In this document: in pieces, positions 10,901 through 18,106 of the stretch
Position numbering within the stretch: position 1 is the first letter of the stretch
How the letters are laid out: each line of letters opens with the position of its first letter
NCBI GenBank assembly: GCA_040772045.1
Contig: JAXGYV010000005.1
Span: 66,591-130,590 of the forward strand
Length of the DNA stretch: 64,000 nucleotides
Reading direction: 5' to 3'
Source of the DNA: JAXGYV01 sp040772045
Lineage (GTDB): Bacteria; Actinomycetota; Thermoleophilia; UBA2241
Position numbers and translations under genes: made by a program
Notes under the pieces: generated by a model
Databases searched by the model: none
Told to the model about the DNA's origin: nothing
The model's input: the letters and a program-made list of their open reading frames with translations, nothing else

Positions 10901-11431
10901 CGGCAGGTCGAGACGTATGGAGCGCAGCGGGTGTACCCGCAAGCTGTCCGCTCGCCGGAAGATGACGGCGGGCTGCTTGCGCACGATATCCCACGCGGTG
11001 GAGAACTCTTCGCGCAGCCCGTCGTTGGCCGGGTGCGTTATGGCCGCGTGGCTGAAGTACGAGCGCCAGAAACCGTGGTGCCAGGCGGCCCCGATGGTGA
11101 GTGGCTCGCGACGAAACCGCTCCTTAAGTAGCTTCTCGATATCGAAGGCCGCGAGCTCCACTCGCGGCACATCGCGCGAGGTGCGCGAGTAGTGGTCGAG
11201 GAAGAGGCGGCTGCGCCGAGCAGGGCTCTGCGCCCAGAACCAGTCGGGCTCGATACAGTGGCGGCGGAGGAGCATCTCCATGGCCAGCGAGACACGCTGG
11301 GGATCGCGCACACGCCGGCTCGCGGGATCGACCACAAAGGTCAACAGGTCTTCCCACAGCAAGGCGCGCGCGACGTCGAATCCGCGCCCGCTCTCCCTGT
11401 CCGCTCCATTTCCGTTGCCCCGCAAGCTCAC
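4958..11431 (-). CDS. Glutamate-synthase-like fusion: tandem synthase barrels, GATase-like and GXGXG domains
   Basis: A 2157-residue protein built from glutamate synthase parts in a non-standard order. About 170-500 is a degenerate copy of the FMN barrel (VLVGPLPFSQTGIM, later RVQLVSAGGDTDTQ). About 710-1010 is the intact FMN/2-oxoglutarate barrel: SMSLGAASEDF, TSGEGGPIR, KINQGAKPGKGGRLAGAKV, HDIYSIEDM and the cysteine cluster GCNQCGNCHLDCP near 985-997. About 1150-1620 resembles the class II glutaminase domain (MHHRYPTNSP near 1395, AHPFKAYNVLLMHNGE). About 1830-2080 is the GXGXG helix (GYGCQGGPRYLGSN, AHGGTFNVWNSG). In ordinary GltB the glutaminase is N-terminal with a free catalytic Cys; here it is internal and no such Cys is available. 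The GTG start at 11431 overlaps the upstream stop by four bases behind GGAGG. Role: probably an amino-transfer or ammonia-linked flavoenzyme rather than standard GltB. Confidence 0.85.
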   Translation of the reverse strand: MSLRGNGNGADRESGRGFDVARALLWEDLLTFVVDPASRRVRDPQRVSLAMEMLLRRHCIEPDWFWAQSPARRSRLFLDHYSRTSRDVPRVELAAFDIEKLLKERFRREPLTIGAAWHHGFWRSYFSHAAITHPANDGLREEFSTAWDIVRKQPAVIFRRADSLRVHPLRSIRLDLPVLVGPLPFSQTGIMERAYLEAAAAADPASDLNTRTLVVVEADRWLACAERLRGLEEDVLPRLEPRHVPLLSEGGALRAVVRAARVVEVAPRLQSRGDDLESLANAVAAVNPEALLGVYLRYRPEHDAAFWALVERAARHDAVALVEVDSGPLKSYRLMPRVDAFLKDRLLRARVQLVSAGGDTDTQASAATVYEGILLGANAGAMTYAAAIALAPATVDVLLGASVAGVDEQLARTDEDDLFEMALCTLTCWQHSILDFLSCMGIDDVQKTSGNTMAITMTADWVREVDALAQPDFARANAAANRRRVAAEPVPPEVRRRYRVSALLREVTPDLPLVNAARVLAQRDASYHIDNSSRALNADFLEVVYRMASGRLPEEDEFLLSGGQGELSLDGVGLKLSRASLAWSVARLHRSPALLDYISLAVPRGFLRPGAVWSRAVVTLHTAPEQPALARLQADASGGLERTFGVGHPLHAALERGGSLWLRSSDGERVRLVELLATGHGAGGTTVARASADGAITLRCDPRGTLVLSGFGVREPVWHGPVCHASMSLGAASEDFLMARIRGNADLTMTTSGEGGPIRLASAEDMKWESLQAASGHFGITGTDLRRVRDVEIKINQGAKPGKGGRLAGAKVTPTVSKARNIPVGTDALSPDPKHDIYSIEDMPAEVWLWLLYHTHCGIKVTGSNYTRYVAAGMWSNFVVDYLLIDAGVGGSGNYHADSSHVGWPDIFRTILHTHHALMGERVDLDGSGELLPIRDLNGAPYGAQGGTRLFASGGLRGELDMLKVLIAGADALVEASISKAVAFGCNQCGNCHLDCPRGGITTKPELTVQNDRVLMAARLRNWTALNMVKLAVLIDALNRESGALDEDGRVVRPDLLLDDIRLLRGRTDLLDMPVWPANGEEDQREPRRVPSEEDSQSQVSVESSAGGPVVAEHDSCRVGSLAVTVPVTVDAIWEAARLSYNGGNNRGGGLDFAGFAPPPLRDKTCFVVNTIGPDRAETVREMLTHFGGCRFWAADGEQLAAAEVVRRLDDLRLPVRERYVAPEGWRRADLREDPGDFHLFFVDLEPCVLARYAKRLIASPQWLQVRTKYADVPLARLAEVLDPSTAARPRDARALAFRQDVLEEYFTALAHVLDSRFYRTHGELDSSVGKYAAKRRGYVVSMGEDLAAVKISGWTHTIPEYFDFGRFWAVYPGAATFTEAASGDGAELRAHVWGMHHRYPTNSPAIDAEGRGNPAGAHPFKAYNVLLMHNGEQVGVDSTSPFLREYGYLHADESMGEGWRLYEGDSVYDRKALTDTEYAAYLVDFTRRVLGLSTEHASQIISPITGIDLDALDEERRLLCETLSRNYVQLTPTGPYKFTIVESRPVLDAPCVDGAAAVRRVGFRENMDIKFLRPHELVVSDDTSPGGVCVVANGSEAKIADAMLRVLHHQGVLADAGHDLRFNMRPGGAPGRGEYGGVVEAFLTPGVPSLDLANRFGEPIVPTRAGGKIDAARPTESLRPRPEWRREVDGMLEELSGALPPALDAAAGRFLPPDEPLLPAAERLVSTVLERLPLLARDDYRHLVDVALPQFAEAGVGERAAALRVLTSLRKRVQFADPGGVALSSLEYLTDGGRGFGGQPEGGIYRILDGVPPLAAVLAEAHAPAGRWGRLTATTRDDLLPPTDAARDVLVIDLGGFVGEAFTLECATRLLTEAVRVGWRHIVGYGCQGGPRYLGSNLAAAEGSPAPDVVLELYGREVGDFLGALLEGAQLWLYGQGQSHAGMKADSGYLFVLQDALNTCCYAAHGGTFNVWNSGSRFAVAGQNRVYLADGEALAPGFKSIHFGSPNEYAFEYLMSGGQNSLHVVLGLAKPDARGRLALRARPYMGKFFMSGAAAGRVFVFDPQRTLQADQYRGNLAEAVTPEVWRAELVPFLATEVLRREAPLRVEPDGIALHLAEGWRHWAPEEAFLQLTPRTVSRRLVKRGVTPPQLEQIVEE

Positions 11432-14112
11432 CGCCCTTGGCCTCCTCGGCCCCTCGACATCTCCGCGCCCATGGCCTCGCCGATCTCGTCCATGACCGCC
11501 GCCCACTCGGTCGTAGGCGCCTCCACCACCCGCAGCGTCTGCCCTCCGTTGGAGCGGTTGCCCGGACACACTTCCACGCAGACCCCGCAGCCCACGCACG
11601 CGGCCTCGTCAGTAAGGATCGCGCGCGCGTCTTGGTCGGCGTACTCGACATTGGCACCGGTTGGACACACCGGGACGCAGGCCGCGCAGTGCAGACAACT
11701 CGCGGCCGGTCCCGTCTCCTGTTCGGCGCGCAGCACCAGATAGCGCACGGTGCCGCTCAGCGCCGCCGGTGAGCGCCGCAGGTAGATACCGGGGCGCACG
11801 TGCAGGAAGCGGCCGCGATAGCGCTGCGAGCCGCGGATGGCGGTCAGCATGTCGACGTGCCGCCTATTCCGCGCCTGGTCCGCGACCCTGCTCCCGTCGA
11901 TCTGCGTATCCATGGCCGCATAGAGATCGAGATGCTGGATGCCGGCCTGGCAGACCTCTTCGCAGTTGCCACAGCGCATGCAGACGTCGAGCAGGTCGGA
12001 CAGCGAGGCGATCGGTCGGTGGCCGGCCTGCAACCGCTCGCCCCAGTGGACGAGCGTCTGCGGCAGCCGAATGGCAGACCACTGGTAGATCGGGCAAACC
12101 GCCAGACACTCGCCGCAGTTCACACAGTGCAGCGCGCGCTGGGTGGGCGCCAGAGCGAGCGGCGCTGCCGCCACCGGCTCACCGTGTCGCCGGGCCGGGC
12201 CGGGCAGCCGTCGCAGCACGACGCGCACCCCTCGCCCGGCACGACCTATCGGAGTCGCGGAGAGCAGGCGGCTCACCGCCGCCACGCCGGGATGGTACAA
12301 CGCCTTCGTGAGAACGCCCGCCAGGCCGCGCAGGCCGGCGTTGAGGAGCACGCCACGGTTCAGCACATCGCCGGCGTCGAGCCCAACCTTCAGCCGTCGC
12401 AGCCGCTCCAGATCGGCGGCGGCGAACCGCCGCGAGGCGAAGGAGGCCAGCCAACGCCCCAGCACATACGGGCGCCCGGAGTGCCGCCGTACCGCGAGGT
12501 CGACCAGCGCGGGGGTCACCAGGAGGTCCTCGTAGAATGAAGCCGACCGCTGATCGGTGAGGTAGCCGGCGATCGCCAGAGCCGAGCCGTCGGCGAGAAA
12601 GTACACCTCGTGATCCAGCGCTACGCCGGCATTGCCGGCCAGGCGATCGGCGTCGCGGAGAAAGCCCGCGACCTTCGCCGCCGGCAGCCGTACCTCGGCC
12701 GCCAGCAGCCCTGGGCCGAGGCGCTTGTTCTGCTGGGGACGAAAACGCTCGGCAGCCACGCGTACGCTCTCGGCTCCCAATACGCGGGGAGCACCCGGTA
12801 TGTCCGAGATGCGCGCGGCGAAGGCGCGCGCGGCGGCCACGTCGAGGAAGTCGACCTGCAGATAGGCAGCGAAAACGTCGTCGCCCTCGGCGGCCACCAC
12901 GCTGGATGAGACGCCAAGGTCGACCGGACCCACGATGCCCTCCCACGGCATGCCCTCTCCCGCGGATAAGGCGGATGGCAGGTGCCGCCACGTGCGGGCG
13001 TCTTCGTCGCGCCAGACACGCCGTGCATGGCGCAGGTGCGCGGCTCCCACGAGCTTGAGATTGGCCGGTCGCGGCCCCCCGCGGCCGGCCGCGTCGGCGA
13101 TCCAGTGAGCCGCGCCAACGGCGTCTTCCACCGTAGCGAAGCCGAGCAGGAGCGCACCGATCGCCGGGCGCCGCCCAATGCTGAGCACGAGCTGCGTGAC
13201 GATGCCGAGCACGCCCTCGCTGCCGACCAGGTCGCGTAACCCGAAGGGAGGCAGCTCGCGCGCCCGGAACCATTCCTCAGCCTGGTCGGGCGGCAGCTCA
13301 CGATGCGTACGATGAGGATCCTCCGGAGGCACATCGAGACGGCCGTCGGCGTGCAGGCGGATCAACTCGCCGCTCGGGAGGATCAACTCGGCGGCACGCA
13401 CGATATCGATGGCCTTGCCCACGCCAAAGGCGTTCAAACCCACCCCACCGGTGACCAGCCAGCCGGCGAACGTGCCGCCGAGGTTCGAAGAGTACACCGG
13501 CAATGCCAGGCCGCGCTCGGCCAGGCGAGCATGGATCTCTCGCATACGCGCCCCCGGACCGACCACGCACACGGTGCCCTGGGCATCTATGTCGATATGG
13601 CGGAGGCGGCTCAGATCGAGCACCAGGCCGCCGTCCGCGGGCACGGCACCGCCAAGCGCCGTGGACGCCGCCGCGCGCACCGTGACTGGTACATCCTCCT
13701 CCCGTGCCCAGCGCAGTGCTTCGGCTACCTCCCCAGCGCTGGCCGGCAGAAACACCAGATCGGGAACCGCCCGCGTCAGGAAACGGGTGAACAGGGAACC
13801 CAGATAGACGTTCTGGTCCCGATCGCACTCGCCACGCACGAGAGCATCGGTGACGATGCGATCGGCCAGCGTCGCCGCCCGCGTCTCCTGCTCATCCTCC
13901 AGCGCGCACAAGCGCGCGGAGAGAGACAGGGCCAGCGCGCGCGTACGAGGAGGCGCCTCGCGCTCAGCGAGCGGACGGCCGCGATGCAGGAAAGCATGCA
14001 GGTCGGCGATACCGAGCACGGCCGCCGGACCTTGCGGGTCCTGTGCCGAGGGAAAGGAGGTGCGAGGCGCCGAGGGCGACGAAAACATGCCGCCAGTCAT
14101 GCGGCATGCCAC
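11428..14112 (-). CDS. FAD-linked oxidase (GlcD-like) with four 4Fe-4S motifs
   Basis: An 894-residue flavo-iron-sulfur protein. The N-terminal part (about 110-310) is a PCMH-type FAD-binding domain with VGPGARMREIHARL and GGTFAGWLVTGGVGLNAFG. It is followed by an FAD-oxidase cap. The C-terminal third has two ferredoxin-like units: CVNCGECLAVCP (about 660) with CMRCGNCEEVC (about 705), and CLHCAACVPVCP (about 804) with CVGCGVCVEVCP (about 840), so at least four clusters are likely. GlcD/D-lactate dehydrogenases usually carry the iron-sulfur part as a separate GlcF. Its stop overlaps the start of the glutamate-synthase-like gene by four bases, so the two are co-translated and plausibly form one electron-transfer complex. 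The start is uncertain: in-frame ATGs at 14112, 14100 and 14088 are all possible and none has a good ribosome site. Confidence 0.85.
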   Translation of the reverse strand: MACRMTGGMFSSPSAPRTSFPSAQDPQGPAAVLGIADLHAFLHRGRPLAEREAPPRTRALALSLSARLCALEDEQETRAATLADRIVTDALVRGECDRDQNVYLGSLFTRFLTRAVPDLVFLPASAGEVAEALRWAREEDVPVTVRAAASTALGGAVPADGGLVLDLSRLRHIDIDAQGTVCVVGPGARMREIHARLAERGLALPVYSSNLGGTFAGWLVTGGVGLNAFGVGKAIDIVRAAELILPSGELIRLHADGRLDVPPEDPHRTHRELPPDQAEEWFRARELPPFGLRDLVGSEGVLGIVTQLVLSIGRRPAIGALLLGFATVEDAVGAAHWIADAAGRGGPRPANLKLVGAAHLRHARRVWRDEDARTWRHLPSALSAGEGMPWEGIVGPVDLGVSSSVVAAEGDDVFAAYLQVDFLDVAAARAFAARISDIPGAPRVLGAESVRVAAERFRPQQNKRLGPGLLAAEVRLPAAKVAGFLRDADRLAGNAGVALDHEVYFLADGSALAIAGYLTDQRSASFYEDLLVTPALVDLAVRRHSGRPYVLGRWLASFASRRFAAADLERLRRLKVGLDAGDVLNRGVLLNAGLRGLAGVLTKALYHPGVAAVSRLLSATPIGRAGRGVRVVLRRLPGPARRHGEPVAAAPLALAPTQRALHCVNCGECLAVCPIYQWSAIRLPQTLVHWGERLQAGHRPIASLSDLLDVCMRCGNCEEVCQAGIQHLDLYAAMDTQIDGSRVADQARNRRHVDMLTAIRGSQRYRGRFLHVRPGIYLRRSPAALSGTVRYLVLRAEQETGPAASCLHCAACVPVCPTGANVEYADQDARAILTDEAACVGCGVCVEVCPGNRSNGGQTLRVVEAPTTEWAAVMDEIGEAMGAEMSRGRGGQGR

Positions 14113-14347
14113 AGCAACGGCATAATGAAAGCCTCACAACGCACCGTGGGAGTCCTTATCTCTGCGCGGATGGATGCGACGAACCAGCTGAGCGCCGGCA
14201 CCTGTCAGTAAAACGCGCGGCGGGCAGGTGAGTCAACCACAGTTCCTCGCCGTTGCCCACCATGACACCCGGAGAACACGGGCTATCGCTGCTCGCATCG
14301 GAGACACGCTAGCGAGCGCCCCGCGAACCTGATAGCTTGACGCCTTG

Positions 14348-16924
14348 ATGAGCGAGGAAAGACGCGAGGCGACACGCGTAACAGAACACGGGCCGCCGCT
14401 GCCCATATCCGAGCTCGACCCGGCCCTCTTTCCCCCCTCCATCGGTCTCTCCGCGGACGAGGTCGCGCGCCGGCATGCCAGTGGCATGGGCAACGTGGTG
14501 CCCCTCAAGACGAGCCGTTCTTACAAGCAGATCGTCCGCGAGAACGTCTTCAACTTCATTAACAACGTCCTCTTCACCCTTGGAGCGCTCCTCCTCCTCC
14601 TGGGCAAATGGCTCGACGCGCTGATCACCGTCGGCGTGGTGGCGCTCAACACGATCGTTAGCCTCTTGCAGGAGATCCGCGCCAAGATCCTGCTGGACCG
14701 TATCGCCATCCTCACACGTCCCAAGGCTACGGTCATCCGTTCGGGCTCGGAACAGGAGCTCGACCCCTCGGAGATCGTGCTCGGCGACCTCCTCGTGGTC
14801 CACGCCGGCGACCAGATCGTGGTAGACGGGACCATGGTCGCGGGCGAGCACATGGAGGTCGACGAGTCTCTGCTCACCGGTGAGTCAGACACCGTACCCA
14901 AGCATGCCGGCGACGCGCTGTACTCCGGCAGCTTCGTCGTCACTGGAGGCGGCCGGTACGTGGCGGTCAAGGTAGGAGCCGAGAGCCTCGCCGTCAAGCT
15001 CACCCTCGGCGCTCAGGCCTTCCGTCGTGTGCTCACACCGCTGCAGCGGAGGGTCAACTTCATCATCCGCTCCGTGCTGCTGCTTGTGCTCAGTTTCGAG
15101 ATCCTGATCCTCATCAAGGCCCTCGTGTTCGGCGTGGCTTTTCACGAGACCGTGCGCATGTCCGTGGTCATCGTCGCGCTGGTGCCCAACGGGCTCGTAT
15201 TGGCGATCGCGCTCGCGTACGCGCTAGGCGCGATCCGCATGGCGGGCAAGGGCGCGCTCGCGCAGCAGGCCAACGCCGTGGAGTCCATGAGCAACGTCGA
15301 CGTGCTCTGCACGGATAAGACGGGCACACTGACCACGAACACCATCAAACTGCACGCCGTCCATCCGATAGCGGTCGAGGAGCAGCGACTCACCGAGCTG
15401 CTCGGCGTGTTCGTCGCTAGCGCCTCCGAGGGCAACCGCACCTCTGAGGCGCTGAGCGAGACGTATCGCGCGGCCGGCCTCCAGACCGTCGACGAGGTGG
15501 TGTTCTCCTCAGCGCGCAAGTGGAGCGGCCTCTCCTTCGACGCCGACGGGGTACGCGGCACCTATGTCCTCGGCGCACCGGAGATACTCGAGCCGGCGCT
15601 CTCCGACACCGACGGCTACCGCCACCAGTTAGAGGAGTGGGTGGAACACGGGCTCCGCGTGCTCCTCTTCGCCCATCATCCCGAGCCGCGTGCCCTGAAC
15701 GAAGCACGGTCGGGCGCGGATCAAACCCCGCGGCTGCCGCGCAACCTGCGGGCCCTCGGCCTGGTCTGTCTGAGCGACGAACTGCGGCCGAACGTACAGG
15801 AGACCCTCAACGAGTTCGCCGCGGCCGGCATTCAGGTGAAGATCATCAGCGGCGACAATCCGCAGACGGTAGCCTCCCTGGCCCGCCAGGCGGGCATATC
15901 AGGCGTCCTCGAGGTAGTGTCGGGCGCCGAGATCGAGCGCTTGGACGACCACGAGCTCGGCACCATAGCCGAGAGCGCCACGGTGTTTGGCCGCGTCACT
16001 CCGCAGCAGAAGGAGCGGCTCGTGGGCGCCCTGCGCGACCGCGGCCACTACGTGGCCATGATCGGCGACGGCGTGAACGACGTGATCAGCCTGAAGCGCG
16101 CCGACGTCGCCATCGCCATGCAGGGCGGCAGTCAGGCGGCGCGCGCCGTCGCCGACCTCATCTTGCTCAAAGATTCGTTCGCCGCGCTGCCCTGGGCGTT
16201 CCGCGAAGGGCAGCGCGTCTTCAACGGCATGCAGGACATTCTCAAGATCTTCATGGTACGTATTTTCACCAAGGCGGCGCTCATCGGCGGCGTGGCGGCT
16301 ATCGGCGGGTTCGCCTTCCAACCACGTCAGTCCAGCATCCTCTCGTTCTTCGCCGCCGGCATCCCGGCCATCGCCCTGGCGTCGTTCGCCAAGCCAGGAC
16401 CCGGCGATCACGTCAGCCTCATGAGGCGACTGGGCCACTTCGTGGTCCCCGCCGCTCTCCTGCAGGCCCTGCTCGGCATCGCCCTGTTTACCGCCTACGT
16501 GATCGCCTCTCCCGAACCCTTCATCACCGACCACCCCGGCGGTACCGCCGAGGAAGTCGGCATAACGCTCTACACCGCGCAGACCATCCTCACGGTCTTC
16601 CTGGTGTTCTGCAGCCTCATCCTCATCCCGCTGGTGGTACCGCCAACCCCATTCTTCACCGGTGGCTCTGAGCTTCGCCGAGACTGGAGGCCGACCATGC
16701 TGTCCGTGCTGCTCCTGTTCGGTTTCATGGCGGTCGCGCTCACGTCTTTGGGACGCCTCTCCTTCGACCTCAAGCTGCTCGACTGGCGCGACTTCGTGAT
16801 CTGCGGCACCGCGGCCATCTGCTGGGGCTTTGGGACGCGCTGGCTGTGGCGGGCGCAGATCCTCAGCCGTTTCCTCGGAGTGCATCCACCGAGCGCGAAC
16901 GGCACGGCCGGCGATCGCGACTAA
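14348..16924 (+). CDS. P-type cation-transporting ATPase, CtpE-like
   Basis: Integral membrane ATP-driven cation pump of 858 residues. It shows the actuator motif LTGES (about 175), the phosphorylation motif DKTGTLT (Asp about 324), and GDGVND (about 573) of the hinge. The M4 signature is PNGL (about 279) instead of the common PEGL; this Asn variant is what I would expect in the CtpE-like group, whose mycobacterial member is reported to move calcium. Hydrophobic segments include about 50-90, 240-300 and five or six in the last third. The ATG at 14348 follows an in-frame TTG at 14345; there is no clear Shine-Dalgarno sequence, so it may be leaderless. It diverges from the FAD oxidase gene. Substrate ion is inferred only. 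Confidence 0.88.
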   Translation: MSEERREATRVTEHGPPLPISELDPALFPPSIGLSADEVARRHASGMGNVVPLKTSRSYKQIVRENVFNFINNVLFTLGALLLLLGKWLDALITVGVVALNTIVSLLQEIRAKILLDRIAILTRPKATVIRSGSEQELDPSEIVLGDLLVVHAGDQIVVDGTMVAGEHMEVDESLLTGESDTVPKHAGDALYSGSFVVTGGGRYVAVKVGAESLAVKLTLGAQAFRRVLTPLQRRVNFIIRSVLLLVLSFEILILIKALVFGVAFHETVRMSVVIVALVPNGLVLAIALAYALGAIRMAGKGALAQQANAVESMSNVDVLCTDKTGTLTTNTIKLHAVHPIAVEEQRLTELLGVFVASASEGNRTSEALSETYRAAGLQTVDEVVFSSARKWSGLSFDADGVRGTYVLGAPEILEPALSDTDGYRHQLEEWVEHGLRVLLFAHHPEPRALNEARSGADQTPRLPRNLRALGLVCLSDELRPNVQETLNEFAAAGIQVKIISGDNPQTVASLARQAGISGVLEVVSGAEIERLDDHELGTIAESATVFGRVTPQQKERLVGALRDRGHYVAMIGDGVNDVISLKRADVAIAMQGGSQAARAVADLILLKDSFAALPWAFREGQRVFNGMQDILKIFMVRIFTKAALIGGVAAIGGFAFQPRQSSILSFFAAGIPAIALASFAKPGPGDHVSLMRRLGHFVVPAALLQALLGIALFTAYVIASPEPFITDHPGGTAEEVGITLYTAQTILTVFLVFCSLILIPLVVPPTPFFTGGSELRRDWRPTMLSVLLLFGFMAVALTSLGRLSFDLKLLDWRDFVICGTAAICWGFGTRWLWRAQILSRFLGVHPPSANGTAGDRD

Positions 16925-16977
16925 CGGCCAGGGATAGCGATCGGAGGATGTCGGCCGCGCGTCAGTGAAAAGGAGGA

Positions 16978-17016
16978 GGTGATGACGTGTCGCTGCACCA
17001 GCGACGCGTCATCACC
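16978..17016. terminator. 18-bp hairpin between convergent genes
   Basis: GGTGATGACGTGTCGCTG (16978-16995) pairs with 16999-17016 with a single mismatch and a 3-base loop. It overlaps the last codons of the minus-strand nth gene and lies 54 bases past the ATPase stop. On the minus strand it is followed by a T-rich stretch (TCCTCCTTTTC), so it most likely terminates nth and may act on both strands. Confidence 0.6.
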
Positions 17017-17710
17017 AGAGCTCCGGCTTGCCCGCGCTCGCGCAGAACGCCGCCAGCACGCACTGCTCGCAGAGCGGACGCCGGGCACGGCAGACTCGCC
17101 GACCGTGCCGAACTAGGCCGATGTGCACCGCATACGCATCATGAGGGTCGGGCGCCGCCAGCGCCGTCAGCTGCTGGTGCGCCCGCTCGGCCGAGATGTC
17201 TCGCCCGATGAGACCCACCCGCCAAGCCACCCGGTGCACGTGCGTGTCCACAGGCACCACCGGACGGCCCAGGGCGAACAGCAGTACACAGGAGGCGGTC
17301 TTGGGACCAACGCCCGGCAGCGACTGCAGATAGGCGAGTGCCGCGTGGTCTTCCATGTCGGCGAGCGCGTCCAAACTGGGGCTCCCGGTACGTTCGCTGA
17401 GCGCCGAGAGAATGGCCTGGATGCGCGGCGCCTTGGTACGTCCGAGCCCGCCACGCGCGATAGCGTCTACTACTTCCTCCAGCGGAGCGTCGCGGACCAA
17501 CTCCCACGTGGGAAGTCGCCGCCGCAAGGTAGCGAAGCTGCGGTCGGTGTTCACATCGGCGGTGTTCTGAGAGAGCACCGTGTAGATCAGTTCGTCGAGC
17601 GCGGGCAGCCGCGGCGCGAGTACCGGCCGGCCGTACACGTCGTCGAGGATCGCTACCACCCGTCGTACGAGATCACGCCGATGATCCTCGGGCTGACGTG
17701 GCCGCCGCAT
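17012..17710 (-). CDS. nth: Endonuclease III (HhH-GPD DNA glycosylase/AP lyase)
   Basis: Base-excision repair enzyme, 232 residues. It has the helix-hairpin-helix LPGVGPKTASCV, the catalytic aspartate in PVDTHVHRV, and a C-terminal [4Fe-4S] loop with C-x6-C-x2-C-x5-C spacing (CRARRPLCEQCVLAAFC). The catalytic Lys position of the Nth group is occupied by the conserved K in GPKTA. Start at the ATG at 17710 because AGGAGAAGGGG directly precedes it; the in-frame codon 69 bases upstream has no such signal. It is convergent with the P-type ATPase and divergent from the aminotransferase gene. Monocistronic. Confidence 0.93.
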   Translation of the reverse strand: MRRPRQPEDHRRDLVRRVVAILDDVYGRPVLAPRLPALDELIYTVLSQNTADVNTDRSFATLRRRLPTWELVRDAPLEEVVDAIARGGLGRTKAPRIQAILSALSERTGSPSLDALADMEDHAALAYLQSLPGVGPKTASCVLLFALGRPVVPVDTHVHRVAWRVGLIGRDISAERAHQQLTALAAPDPHDAYAVHIGLVRHGRRVCRARRPLCEQCVLAAFCASAGKPELW

Positions 17711-18106
17711 CCCCTTCTCCTGCCGGCATGCTGTCCGCTCGAGCCCCCTCTGGTTTACCCTGCTGGATCGCGCGGCCACCCGATCACCTCCCCGACCTGC
17801 CCTTCTAGCTCCCCGTCCGCGGACAGAGACATCGCGAAAGCGTACATGAACCGCGTACAGCTCATCGTTCGCTCATCGCGACCGCTACAGCCCGATCCTT
17901 CGCGAGCCACCGGCGGGTGTCCTCGTCCGATAGGCATGCTGAGGACACTCTGATACGCTGCCAGCGGCCTCATTAACTCCGCCGACGCACGCATGCGGTG
18001 GCACGAGCGGCGTCGCCCTCCCCACCGAGGCGAGACGCGCATGCGGCTCTGGAGACGATCGGCCAGCGGGACACCGAAGAGGCGACGAGCAAATGGAAGG
18101 CTTGCC
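17711..18106. other. 396-bp divergent intergenic region
   Basis: It separates nth (minus) from the aminotransferase (plus). Open frames through it are continuations or shadows without database-like features. No hairpin terminator, RNA gene or convincing -35/-10 pair was found by eye. It must hold both divergent promoters. Confidence 0.3.

Noticed and set aside
9479..11131. A 550-codon plus-strand frame opposite the N-terminal part of the giant glutamate-synthase-like gene
   Set aside because: The minus-strand frame shows barrel-like motifs and continues into certain GltS domains; the plus frame has none.
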